Source: Asterias rubens (Eukaryota > Echinodermata > Asteroidea > Forcipulatida > Asteriidae). From it: 64,000 nt of DNA. The position numbers and the translations under genes were made by a program. Of the stretch, positions 33,390 through 44,022 are shown piece after piece. Each line of letters opens with the position of its first letter. The stretch's first letter is position 1. The DNA is taken from positions 12,966,146 through 13,030,145 of the forward strand of contig NC_047076.1 of NCBI RefSeq assembly GCF_902459465.1. The letters run 5' to 3'. Under the pieces are notes generated by a model that made no database searches, was not told the origin of the DNA, and saw nothing but the letters and a program-made list of their open reading frames with translations.

Positions 33390-34570
33390 GCAACTCTTAA
33401 AGGTAACTTGGAGGAATGTCTTACGATTCCCAAGAAAATTATGAGAACATTCATTTGAAATTGCCTGGAACTGGTTGCCTGTAAATGCCTCGTATGGCAT
33501 GGCCCGTAGACTCATTATATGTGCACCACTAGATTGATGAGACGGTGCTGTTCCTTTTATGATAACTCTCTTTGAATCAAGAATTCAATGGTTGTTTAAC
33601 TGTCTCAGACCAAATATCGTACTATGTGCAGCACTGATATTGATAGAGTGCTGCTCATAAATTATGGCTACTCTCTTTGATTCAAGAGAAGGTACGTTTT
33701 TTTTTTAAGTCACCTGGAAGTGGTATTTTTTCAAAATAAAGCTTTTGTCACTAATATATGTGTTTTGATGAGTGGAATGTGAATAAACAGTTAACTAAGG
33801 TTTTAAAAAATCAGTTCTTATGTTATTTACAAATTAAGAGTAGACCCCGACCCGAGAGGGCGCTGTTCGTGACGTCAATCGAGGCAGACTTTGCCTGTAT
33901 GCGTAGAGTAAACACAATTGCAAAGTACATGTACGGACCAAGTCGTGAGTTTGTACGTTTCAAAAAAAAGATTTTTTTGTTTTTTTTCCCGGCAATGCCG
34001 ACCAGGTGTATTGCAGAAAAACACTTTTTGAAACGTACCAACTCACGACTTGGACGTACATGTACTTTGCACGTGTTTACTATACGCATTGCAGGCAAAG
34101 TATGCCTCGATTGACGTCACAAATATTTTTTAAACATATAAATCGTGACAAACAATTACTAAAAAAATTGTTTTATTGTTCGTAAGCATATACTCTTATG
34201 TTTGAAAGAAAAAAATTCTATTTCCAGGTGACTTTAAATCAAGAATGACCAATGGTTGCTTCCCTGTCTAAGACTCAATACCGTCCTAGGTGCAGTCTTA
34301 GACACAATACCATACTACCGGTGCTGCACTGAAAATGCTGGAGACAGTGATATTCCTTTTGTGGTTACTCTCTTTGAATCAAGATAAAGTACGTACGAGC
34401 TTGGTGAACTCACGAATGACCAATGGCCACTGTATAAGACTCGAGGTGAAGTACTGGCATATTGATGGAGATGGGAGAGTCCTTTCCTTTTGTGGTTAGT
34501 ATATTATATAGAATCAAGATAAAGTACGGCATTGGTGAAATCATGAATGACCTAAGGTGAAGTACTTTTT
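33390..34570. repeat. degenerate ~110-bp tandem repeats around a foldback element
   Basis: The phrase 'gttactctctttgaatcaag' recurs near 33560, 33667, 34364 and 34493 (variants), followed by 'aaagtacg..' and 'gaatgaccaatgg' blocks. A 530-base foldback element interrupts the array at about 33705-34237, separating a unit's 'aaggtacg' from its 'aatcaagaatgaccaatgg'. Confidence 0.65.
33705..34237. mobile_element. foldback/TIR element with ~95-bp inner arms
   Basis: The outer inverted ends are TTAAGTCACCTGGAA (left) and TTCCAGGTGACTTTAA (right). Inside, a second long inverted repeat runs from about 33869 to 34119: GTGACGTCAATCGAGGCA on the left and the inverse on the right, with 'aaagtacatgtac' and 'ccaagtcgtgagtt' in both arms. 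Both arms contain TGACGTCA-type sites. The 118-codon and 91-codon frames on opposite strands are mirror images of the arms and do not encode a gene. Confidence 0.8.
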
Positions 34571-35351
34571 TTCAGTGTAGTGGTATACGGTGAGGGAGCT
34601 TGAGAACATGTCTAGTTTAAAGTTTTGCCTATTTTAAAAAGAAATTTAACACAACCCACAATAAACACGGTAACAATTGACTACAATTTGACGGCTAAAG
34701 ACTAAACCAAATTATAGTTGTAAATTTCCAAAAGACCGAAAGGTTTCCAGTAAAATTTAGTCTACACTGAAAAACCTGTAATCTAAAGGTGAAAACACCT
34801 GAAAGTAAATAAAAAAAAGGTTTAAAAATGAAAGAAAAAAAGGTCTGTAATCAAATAAAAACGGATCACCCTATCCTCCTCCAAGGTTACGCACGTCTCT
34901 GGTAGCCTAGATCGACCTGTTAAAACAGTTTCAGAAACCTTTTCGATAGTAACGTCATTATTTGCGTCGGGAGCTTTCACAAGTGGGAGATAATTATAAA
35001 TTGTCCTGAAGGAATTTTCGATAGGGTAAGGAAATCCGGTACAAGGGGAACTGACTTCAAGTGGGGTTTCCTCTTCCTTGCTCCTGTTCTTCCTCCTGTA
35101 CGATATTTACTCAAAGACAGCATTTTGTTTTACATAAAATCATTATCTTGGGCATGATTGGAGAGTGTTTGGGTTACTTACTTGTCAGAGGAGAAACAAG
35201 GAAGTGAATTCATAGTATTTATGAACCATCTAGACGGTACCACACGGTATGCGGATCTCAAAGGGGCAATGATCTATTGGAATGGTAAAATGGGCACTAT
35301 CTGGCGTCATCATAGTGTGTTGAGCAATCCGATCTTGGGGCAACAGTGGGC
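34571..35351. other. non-coding, nothing recognised
   Basis: The plus-strand frame at 35158-35436 runs into a MITE and is unsupported. Confidence 0.35.
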
Positions 35352-35530
35352 AAAATTTCATAGAGCTGCTAAGCACAACAAAATTATGCTTGTCAAGGTG
35401 ACGTTACTTTCTCAAATTAATACAGTTTCACTCTAGGCCTACTATTTCAGACTGGTACCCGTTTATGTTTGCTAAACACATTGGTAAGCAACATTATAAA
35501 ATTCAACCAGCTCTTAGAAATTGAAATGGA
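35352..35530. mobile_element. MITE family B, degenerate copy
   Basis: It begins 'gggcaaaatttcatagagctgctaagcac', includes 'actggtacccgtttatg' and ends near 'ccagctcttagaaattg'. Terminal repeats are eroded but recognisable against 10908-11097. Confidence 0.6.
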
Positions 35531-36298
35531 TTTGTAAAGACTCTCAGCAGAACTAAAACGGCAGCGAGAATGGTATCATTTGGCTTAATCCATAAGCTCT
35601 CTTCAGCATAAATTCTTAGTGGTGGTAGACTGCAGCAAGTCATATCTAATTGAGTTAAAAGGAACTGACCGCTATAGCCTCTCATTCTGACCGGCTATTC
35701 AGGACATAATTGCTGCAATTTTCAAGACCTGGTGAGAGATGGTTTTTGTAATAACGATTAGGGATCCAATTAAAAACATTGTTTTAACTTCTCTCGTATT
35801 GAAGCAGGTGACCCTTTGTCGGTCATGCAGTCATTTTAGACCCACCGAGCACTGCGGATCTGTTTTTGCTGTGCATACACTTACTGATGATCAGATAATT
35901 CTAAAACAACCTAACACAAAGTTGAGCTTTGGTGTAAGAAATTTTTCTTTAAACATTTTGTTTGCATATAACAGGGCAACTCTGCTGCGTCTCTATGTGC
36001 AAGGCTTTTCGTTCTGACCAATTCTAATGATGAGTTTACCTATAAGCTATAAAATAGCCTCAATGTGCACGCCTCAATGAAAAACAAAATTTATCTATTT
36101 GGTGTCTTTATCAGGCAAATGTGTTGATAAATTACCTCTATGCTTGCCATCACACTAGAACTTCATTGTGTTTATGGGGTAATTGATTTACCCATTATAA
36201 TGTGTAATGAAAATTGCATGACGGACACAAAAAAATGAGGTCAATCTGATGAAGTTCGCTATCGAGTTATGCTATTGGATTGAATAAATGTACTTACG
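35531..36298. other. non-coding, nothing recognised
   Basis: A 92-codon frame at 35739-36017 has no domain, signal peptide or clear splice borders. Confidence 0.35.
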
Positions 36299-36800
36299 GT
36301 TGGGTATTAATGACATGCATTGGGATACGGAGTGAAACATCCAAGTCATAACTAGATGCAGTAGGTATAAGAAATACTAATGTAAGAAATAACATTGATT
36401 CTTTGAAAAAATTCCTTCCATGCCCGTTCATGTACATTGGTTCAAACCTAGCCCTGGTAGTACGTCAGTCAGTGCCACTGCACTCTCCAACCTAGGCTAG
36501 TTCAAACCAACATCTTCACGGTTGGGTATTCGGCCATAAGATGCAAAAGATTTACTATATAAATATGTAACAAATAACATTATTCTGAGAAAAGTTCCTG
36601 TGTACGAGCCATGTTTGTGTAAATTGGTTCATACATTTATGGTTGGGTATGAATGACATGCATGTACACTGGGTATACATGTACATGTACATTGTATACA
36701 TCTTTAGCCATATGCAACATATTTACTAAGTATTATGTAAGAAATAACATTAGTCTGAGAAAAGGTCCTGTTTGTGAACCCCTTTGGCTACATTGGTTCT
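36299..36800. repeat. tandem repeat, ~120 bp unit
   Basis: 'Ggttgggtatt' begins units at 36299, 36520 and 36641. Each is followed by 'aacatattta/ctat', 'taagaaataacatta.tctgagaaaa', 'gttcctgt' and 'acattggttc'. The first unit contains an extra ~100 bases. Confidence 0.7.
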
Positions 36801-38300
36801 GGTTCGAGTGGACAAGATGGTTGTTCGATTGTAAATGGCACAGATCAGTACAAAGGGATCATCTTCATGTTCTCCGATGCAAATCTTAACTTTAGTTAAG
36901 AGACAATAATGTATACGAGGAAAAACATTTTGATGAATGTTATTGTACTAGATATAAATTGCAAGCAGCGAAGGCGAGTGCCTCCATGCCCCCGGTCATT
37001 GCCTTGCTGCCCTTGAAATCGTCCAGTAAAAAATAATTACATTTCCTCATAGGGTGCCCTTTACCAAGGTGAAAATGCCTTTGTGTCCTTGCCCTTTCAG
37101 AAATGAAGAATACAGGCCTGATATAGAAATATAAAAATAAAAAAACAATCAGAACTCAGTGCTCATGTTCTCAACGGACAGTAATTGTTATCGCTATACA
37201 GTACATGTACTTTATTAGTTCTTAATGAAATGTATTCAAATATCTTGCTAGACTCCCAGCCATTTGACAGACTAGCTATAGACACATTTCAATATCTGAT
37301 GATAACCTCGTACCCAAAACACCTGCTCATACCCGTCATTAATATTGCAGCAGCCGGTTTTAAATGTCAGGGTAAAGAGAGAACGTGCGCACAACACCAT
37401 TTGTAGTATTACATCAAGTATTGACTCACTTGAAGCCTCTAGAGTGAATGTTTTGTTAAGATGAGGGGGGCGATACTCCTCCCACCTATAAGAAATCTAT
37501 AAGCTTATCCTATGGTGTGTATACGAAGCGAGAGCGACTGGAGTGGTAGTTGCTGACGGCCCTCAGTCTAGATGTGATTCTACGGCCTTTAGGAGAAGCT
37601 TGCGTGTTTCTGTGCCCGGAGGCAACGGATGTGTCCGGGGACAGCGTTGGGAGCCTGTCGGTCATCGAAGCTTAAGAATTGACAAGACTAAAACATTGGC
37701 ACGACAAGAGTGATATACGATCGTATCGTGTAGCTTTAAGATGTAGTTTAGATTGAGAGATGGTAATAACATATTTGAGGACAGAGGGAAGGTGGGTGTT
37801 CGTGACACCATGAGGAAAGCCCTCACGGTGTCGCGATAAGTCGCGATAGGCCCCTTATACGACGTCATCATAAGCCCCAAACAGTCGCCTTACTGAGGTA
37901 AATGAAGAGCTATCATTGGTTGAGAGTAGTGCGCATGCAGTGCGTACACGTCTCCTATCCATTGTTTGACACCAAAGATGGCAGCCAATGCACAGGATCA
38001 ATAAGATACTATAGCGGATAGATCTCGTGTTGTTAGTTTTAGTATTTACTCACACTTTAGAAGACTCACACCTATAAAAATGTTCTTTGCACAAAATTAA
38101 GCACGAGCCCTTTTGAAATGCGAATTGTAAAGATATGTATTTGAATTCATGAATCAAACAGAGAGTAAAATAATGCAAACAGTTTTCTTCCTTAATTTCA
38201 GTAAACACAATGTTTTTTTTATTATTCTCAGTTAAGCACCATATAATGGAAAACAATAATCATTCAGCAAAATATTTAGTAAATGCACTGGGGTGAACAA
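36801..38300. other. non-coding, nothing firm recognised
   Basis: A 'cttgccctttcag..atgaagaatacaggcc' repeat at about 37083-37118 matches 26030-26065. A GC-richer stretch at 37,600-38,000 includes 'caaagatggcagcc' (YY1-like). No exon was found. A minus-strand polyadenylation-type 'tttatt' near 38218 could serve the gene at 38542-39735. Confidence 0.3.
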
Positions 38301-38541
38301 ACTTTACCTCAAATAGAACACAATAAATATGTTTATAATAAATACTTCGATAAAGTAGCCCTCTTAAATATAATTATTAAGAAATTCACAAAAATCTTGC
38401 TTTTAATGAAAGATGTTTTATGACTTAGCAAACCCAACTTACATTCTTTACAATAATGTTTCGTCAATTGCCCTAATTACTATCCGCTGCTCCTCCGGCG
38501 CCCTCTGTGGCTCAAGAGTTAAAGTAATTTGGTGGCGCCCT

Positions 38542-39735
38542 TCACATAGTTGTCTCTTCAAAGCAGATGTCCTCGTCACTCTTTCCCGCTTTTTCAGACT
38601 TGTCATCTATATACAGCAACATCGCTGACTGCCACTTGACTCTTTCATCTGGATCTTTGAAGATTGGTGCGTCCTTGGTCTTTGATTTTCTCATTTCTCT
38701 GCAGACAGTGACACTACAATATAAAAAATCAAACTTCTTACATCTTTTAAAACATGACATCATTTTTAAGAGGGGGATTTCAAATAAAGGTGAAGCTATT
38801 TACTCATGGCTGAGAATGAATGGATATAGAGATGACAGTAAAGTTAGTTATTGAATTGAACATTCAGATAAATAATGTGTGTATAGCGAATATCGATGTT
38901 GCTTATAAACGTAATGTGAATGTCCAATATCCAACACCAAACTAACTTTACTGTCGATGTATATAGAACTATAATTTCAGAAACGATACTAAATCATTAT
39001 GACGCAAGCAGCGAGTTAACAGTTGCTATTGGAATTTGGTTTTGCTAACCATAAACTTTATAAAATTTGACACCAAAGTAACACTTACCATTTATGGATG
39101 ACCAAGACTAGAAAGCCAATGAGTCCAGCTGGGACGATTAAACAGCCTAGAACCAAGGCTACGCCTGTTCCTGCTCTATTGATACCAGTGTACTGATAAG
39201 GCATTGGTCGGGGGGTCTGCTGTGGTGGAACCACCGGTTCGTAAGCTATACGATGGAGAATAATAAAACACGTGCCAAAAAAATGTTCACACAAGTTTTC
39301 TAATCGAAAACTTTTGATTTAAAAATTATGGGGACTTGGATAGTGGGGTTGATTTCTGGGACATTATAGGCCCTAACGGGTCGCCGGGCAAGCGTCTCGA
39401 AAAACAAAAAATCAAAACAAGTAATGTTCTTTCATGCATATTTTGGGATACTACAGTGAAGATACTGGTCCTTGACCAATAGTCTCCAGTGCCATTAAAA
39501 GACAACAATGGCTGGACACGGTTAAAGCAATGTTGATTTCTTGTAATGCATGTTATGACAAAACGCATCAAGGCATGGACAATTTAAACACTAAACACAA
39601 TAGTAAAGTAGGCTTTACTCATAAAATTACACAAAATTGAGACGCACCTGTAACCATCCATGATCCAAGATCATTCAGAACTCCAGTAAGTGTTACAACC
39701 GCCGGCAGCAAGCGACAACACCAAGAACTATCCAT
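38542..39735 (-). CDS. short single-pass membrane protein, paralogue B (138 aa)
   Basis: The gene is built from three minus-strand exons: 39735-39648 (88 nt), 39245-39089 (157 nt) and 38713-38542 (172 nt, stop TGA). All introns are GT-AG, and the total of 417 nt is in frame. The protein starts MDSSWCCRLLPAVVTLTGVL, a likely signal peptide. A short Pro/Gln-rich ectodomain (VVPPQQTPRPMPYQY) follows, then a hydrophobic segment (GVALVLGCLIVPAGLIGFLVLVI, about residues 62-84). The charged cytosolic tail of about 54 residues ends EETTM. The upstream neighbour at 41111-42881 has the same exon number, intron phases (1, then 2) and a matching core (TPxP...QYxG..RxGT.VA...IVPxGxxGF). No known family was recognised and the function is unknown. 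Intron 1 holds a fragment of MITE A (about 39461-39498). The gene model is inferred from splice consensus and paralogy; expression is untested. Confidence 0.75.
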
Positions 39736-41110
39736 CTTTCCAACGGGTCCTCACGTCAATGTGAACCCTCTAGCTTCACGCTACGGGAGTGGACCTCGAA
39801 CTGTTTCGCGATCCCATTCTCCAAGTCGCAGTTTCACTTTTTTTTGTGCTTGACACGGACAGTTATTAAACACAATGATAGTATTGATAAAACTGATAAT
39901 GGTTCACCGATTCAGTCAAATAGGTGTGTATGGTCTACCAGTTGATAGGGCGCGTTACAGATGAACAATGCGACAAGACTGGTTGCATTTATTCCAATTT
40001 TGTCTGCCTACATGAGATATGACAAGAACTGCTGCAACCCCCCCCCCAAAAAAAAAAGAAAAAAGTGTTGCCTTTTAACTCTGACATTATGACGATCATG
40101 TGAAAGTAGAGACCATTCAAGAATAGGAACGAACAATGTACATTGAACTTCTAAGTAGTTGTCTTGCCGATATTTTTATTCAAAAAGACCAGAAGAATGT
40201 CAAAGAAGTTTCACAGAGCACGTGTTTATTACAGTAAAAAAATTATAAAAAAAGTTAATGACCCACGCCAGTACATTCAAAACATTACTGTTATTGCATT
40301 GTTAATATTTGGTAAAAAATATCTATTTTTAAAAAGGTTACAACGGTTGAGATGATTAAAACCACTACAGGTGAAATTATTAGTGTTTAAACTTTTACTT
40401 TTTACTATTTATACATAGGCCTAATTGGCTCAAATGATGATTATCAAAAATATTCTGTCCAAAACGGCACAGCTGAAAGTTGCATTTATTGGCTAACACT
40501 GTGAGAACCTTAAAATTATTGGTTTATTTTATCCTAAACCTTTGTATTGAAGCATGATCACCCCTTTACTGACTAAATCGAAAACTAGGCTCGCACCCCC
40601 TCTAACAAGCTATGCCCCCCCCCCCCCAACATGTCTGGGCTCACCCTTATTTACACCCTAATCCAAACAAAACTCAAAATTATGTTTTAATACAAGAATA
40701 AGGATAGGCCTGCTGGCCAAAATGTTATCTAACTTGTACTGAACATGTATTGATACTGATCTTGCTAATTTTCGCTTAGCAAGACATTTTTCAGCTCTTT
40801 GAAATTGGGCACTGATCTTAAACCTTTTCATTTCTTAGTTAACTTTTTTGATAAAATTATTAGCAAATAATATGACATACGAATATTGAGGTTTAAAATA
40901 TTTGCTGGTGACAAAATGTCAGCTGTGTAATTTTTTGTTTCAACAAACATAGAAGGGGAGATTTTCTGCTATTGGGCATTGATCTTTAACCATTTCATTT
41001 CTGTTAGATAGTACCGCATTCTAGCACACCATTTTGATAAAATCATTACCATAATACGTACAATTATTACCAAAATATGTAAAATTATATTGATCGATGG
41101 GGAAAGAATG
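39736..41110. other. intergenic spacer between the two membrane-protein genes
   Basis: AT-rich, with C runs at 40039-40047 and 40617-40628. A MITE B 3'-end remnant (about 40770-40812, 'ttgctaattttcgcttagcaag...tctttgaaattgggc') is present. A short plus-strand frame at 40164-40355 is Lys/Arg-rich low complexity and unsupported. Confidence 0.5.
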
Positions 41111-42881
41111 TTACATATTTGCTGGCGACAAAATGTCAGGTATGTCATTTTTCGTTTCCATAAACATGTAGAAGGTTGAGATTTCTTTCTCGTCCTCTGT
41201 GTCGCTCGTATCACTCCATTGTTTGACTTCATCTGGTATGTCATCGTCGAATGGTGGCTTCGTTTCGAAGGATGGAGTCTTGGCTTGGCGGGATTTCTTG
41301 CAGTAGATTATTCTGTAAGATTAATCGAATAATTAAACTATTATTGACTATAACTAACACGTATCGTAAAGTGTGATGGGAAACCTGAGGGTGTGTATAG
41401 TGCATCATAGTTCAGTTGGTAGAGCATCTGCCCGGAGAGTCAGGGGTCTTGGGTTCAAATCCCAATGAAGATCATTTGATGTACATATATCTCTCATCAC
41501 ATGTTTGGTTGTTTTCACTTCCTATGATGATTGAGGCACCATACCAAACAATAATTTGTGTTTAACACACAAGAGATGTACTGTTGTTTTAGTGAGTGGG
41601 TTTGGCCGAATTTCATCCCATGATATGGAGAAGAAAAAAATTGTTTGAAATATGAAAAAATATATAATAATAGAGTATGGTGCTATTGTTCCTCGAGTGG
41701 TGAAATTTGCATGACCAATATGGTTGTGGTTGCTCAAAATGTTCACTAACCCCAGATGTGGATACGCATAATTGTTCTAAAGACCACAGCAGTGTCTTTA
41801 TTTGAACAATGACTTATTGTAGAAGAGAAGTTTTCTCATTTTTATCTTTGTGGACATTACACTATATTACCAAATCAATCTAAATGTGAAAATCACAGGT
41901 TTTACTCAGATGGGATTCGAACCCACGACGACATTACTAAGTAGGCCTATACGCTGCTAATACATGTCGGTGTAAAAAAAAAAACGGTAAAACAAAAATT
42001 ATTATCCCTTATCCCCGATTAAAGTTTGCATCTAAGCAATTATTTTTATTCAAATGAAAATCACAAGACTGCTGGACTTGTCCACTTATTAATCTAAACA
42101 CAAAGCTATACTTACATGTTACAGATAAATATCATAATGAAGCCAAAGACTCCCAATGGTACGATAACAAACGCCATGATCACTGCCACCATGGTGCCGA
42201 CTCGCTCCGTCCCATAATACTGAATCTCTCGTGGCTGTGGCGTAGTTACTGGATACAAATGCAAAAGAAATTATATTAATAATATTATACATTAATTAAA
42301 AAAATAATAAACAGTATTTATATGGCGCCAAAATTCGCCTAAAAGACGCCAAAGCGGTTAACATAATTATAATATTGTAGGTGTGAAACAAGAGGCCAGG
42401 TAACATGCCGATTAAAAAAAACGTTTTTTGTGAACAGCAACAGGAACTTCGTGAACTCCTTTAAAAACATGAAACTACTTCAAACTTAAAGGAGTCATAA
42501 GAAGGGGGAAAAAGAAGAACATGTTATCCAACAATTAAAGATGTTATTAAAGATACAACAATGGTTATGTATAAATAAATATCTATGGGTAGAATTCATG
42601 AACTTTGTTTCCATAGCTAGTTGGTGGTTTGTGAGTTTTGTTAAATAATGCCAATGAGTTGGCGAAAGTCGTAACCAAACAGTACAAAATTACGTTGGCT
42701 AAATAAAAGCTATGTAAACTCTATAAAATAATGTCTTCTTTGGACAAAACTCTGCACATAACTGGATTAATAAAAGGTGTTCCTTACCTGCATTTGTATA
42801 CGATATGGACATCAGACTCCCCACTCCAGCCAGTAATAAAACAACAACTGGTAGAAGAAAACTGAAGCGATTCGACGCCAT
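41111..42881 (-). CDS. short single-pass membrane protein, paralogue A (142 aa)
   Basis: The gene is built from three minus-strand exons: 42881-42788 (94 nt), 42248-42116 (133 nt) and 41312-41111 (202 nt, stop TAA). All introns are GT-AG, and the total of 429 nt is in frame. It starts MASNRFSFLLPVVVLLLAGV, a strong signal peptide likely cut after about residue 25-31. A very short ectodomain (TTPQPREIQYYGTERVG) follows, then a transmembrane helix of about 24-28 residues (VAVIMAFVIVPLGVFGFIMI and onward). A Lys/Arg stop-transfer (YCKKSRQAK) and an acidic tail rich in Asp, Glu and Ser (DTSDTEDEKE) complete it. Type I topology is inferred. Intron phases and core motif match the gene at 38542-39735, so the two arose by tandem duplication. 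Introns hold a tRNA-like SINE (41403-41475) and a SINE A fragment. No family was recognised. It lies head-to-head with MINDY4, 1.1 kb away. Confidence 0.75.
41403..41475 (+). repeat. tRNA-like SINE head / pseudo-tRNA
   Basis: A-box 'tagttcagttggtagagc' and B-box 'gggttcaaatcccaa' lie at tRNA spacing with a plausible T stem. However, the 5' 'gcatcat' does not pair with the 3' 'tgaagat', so no acceptor stem forms. I therefore call it a tRNA-derived repeat, not a functional tRNA. It sits about 90 bp upstream of the last exon of paralogue A, in that gene's intron and on the opposite strand. Confidence 0.6.
41885..41965 (-). mobile_element. SINE family A fragment
   Basis: 'Aatcacaggttttactcagatgggattcgaaccc' matches the inverted SINE at 23700-23740, including the B box. 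It is truncated and lies inside the second intron of paralogue A. Confidence 0.6.
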
Positions 42882-43365
42882 CTTGCTAAATATTAGTCCT
42901 TCAACTCCTTGTACATGTATAGTGCAGATTTCTGGTCAACTCCCCGTCCTTTGAGCAGACTGAATTGTGGCCATGAGAGGGTTTTATCCCCTCTTTGTTG
43001 CTATACATCAGTGGCTTTTGTAAGCATCATGAATACGAAGAAGTTTTTTTTGAGAGGGTTATTCACGTTAACCCCCTTGAGTTCACATAATGACTGAGTA
43101 CAAAGGCTTGAGTTCTGGATGACGGATTTTCCTCCATGTTTTAGCGCACAGTGGGGGTAGAGTAAAGTGCAAGGGGAGGACGCAATGCATCACTCTGGGA
43201 TTGTTTGACTTTATAAACCATTGTTTCATTTTGACATGAGGTATCTTCAGCCATTTTTTTTTAAATATCAATCAGTGCATGTGCATCTCCGTACTCTGCG
43301 ATCCAAATATTGTGACCGGTGAATGGATGGGGGCTTACCGTCTGCACTCATTTGATACAGTAAAC

Positions 43366-43393
43366 CATGGAGGAATAAATTTATTCCTCCATG
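43366..43393. repeat. perfect 28-bp palindrome
   Basis: CATGGAGGAATAAA is followed immediately by its exact complement TTTATTCCTCCATG with no spacer. A related but imperfect version ('ggaataagtatatattcctccatgg') is present at 57717-57739, so it may be the joined end of a repeat family. Confidence 0.85.
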
Positions 43394-43593
43394 AGTAAAC
43401 AGACAACGAAACAATAAACACGCCTGCCCCCACCCCCTTGTGGACTCACTTATATTTAAGCGAGTGTGCAGTTTCAACTGTCACACTACTTTGAAAACAA
43501 AAACAAAAAAAGCTATGCGGTAGTCCTACCCAATTAAACCAACATAAAAAATTATATTCTTTACAATTAAAAAGGCAGTCAGCTGATAGCACT

Positions 43594-43617
43594 GGGGGGG
43601 GGGGGGGGGGGGGGGGG
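43594..43617. repeat. poly-G run (24 nt)
   Basis: An uninterrupted run of 24 G on the plus strand. Long G runs can form quadruplexes and are prone to length error in assemblies, so the exact length should be treated with caution. Confidence 0.8.
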
Positions 43618-44022
43618 TGGGGTTATGGGGAATTAAAAATGGGCCGGAGATGGATAATTAAAAAGAGGGCGTCTGTACATAGTTCGCCATAATAGGGGGA
43701 TCTCCTGCCACAACGGTACTGCCCTTGTTTGTTTTGCAAAACTTTAAACACAGAAAAAGGATAGTAGGAATTATAGTCATTGCGCCCTCTGTTGTTTTCA
43801 ATTTTAAAAGAGCAGTGAGTCATGACCATAGAGGTCATGACCGCCAATTAATCGACTCCAGTAACCGAGTAATCGAATGGTTTTAGTTTGAGTAGGGTCG
43901 ATTGCCAGACCAATATGGCGCCGCCCGTTTGGTAAACAAGTTTTGTTTCTACGCAAAATTGTATCTGAGATTTGTATGGTTTTACAGTTGAAACTGCTGA
44001 TTGTGATTCAGATTCACAAACG

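Larger units (their letters stand above)
42882..44022. promoter_or_regulatory. divergent intergenic region, paralogue A / MINDY4
   Basis: This 1.1-kb region separates two divergent start codons. It contains a perfect 28-bp palindrome (43366-43393) and a run of 24 G at 43594-43617. About 100 bp upstream of the MINDY4 ATG it has 'gaccaatatggcgccgccc' (43910-43925), which combines a CCAAT box with an ATGGCG YY1-like core. The last patch is the most likely MINDY4 promoter/5' UTR. Short frames here are not supported. Confidence 0.4.

Noticed and set aside
33758-34114. 118-codon and 91-codon frames on opposite strands
   Set aside because: They are mirror images produced by the arms of a foldback element.
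41403-41475. Possible tRNA gene
   Set aside because: A and B boxes are present but the acceptor stem does not pair, and similar tRNA-like SINE heads occur elsewhere in the window.
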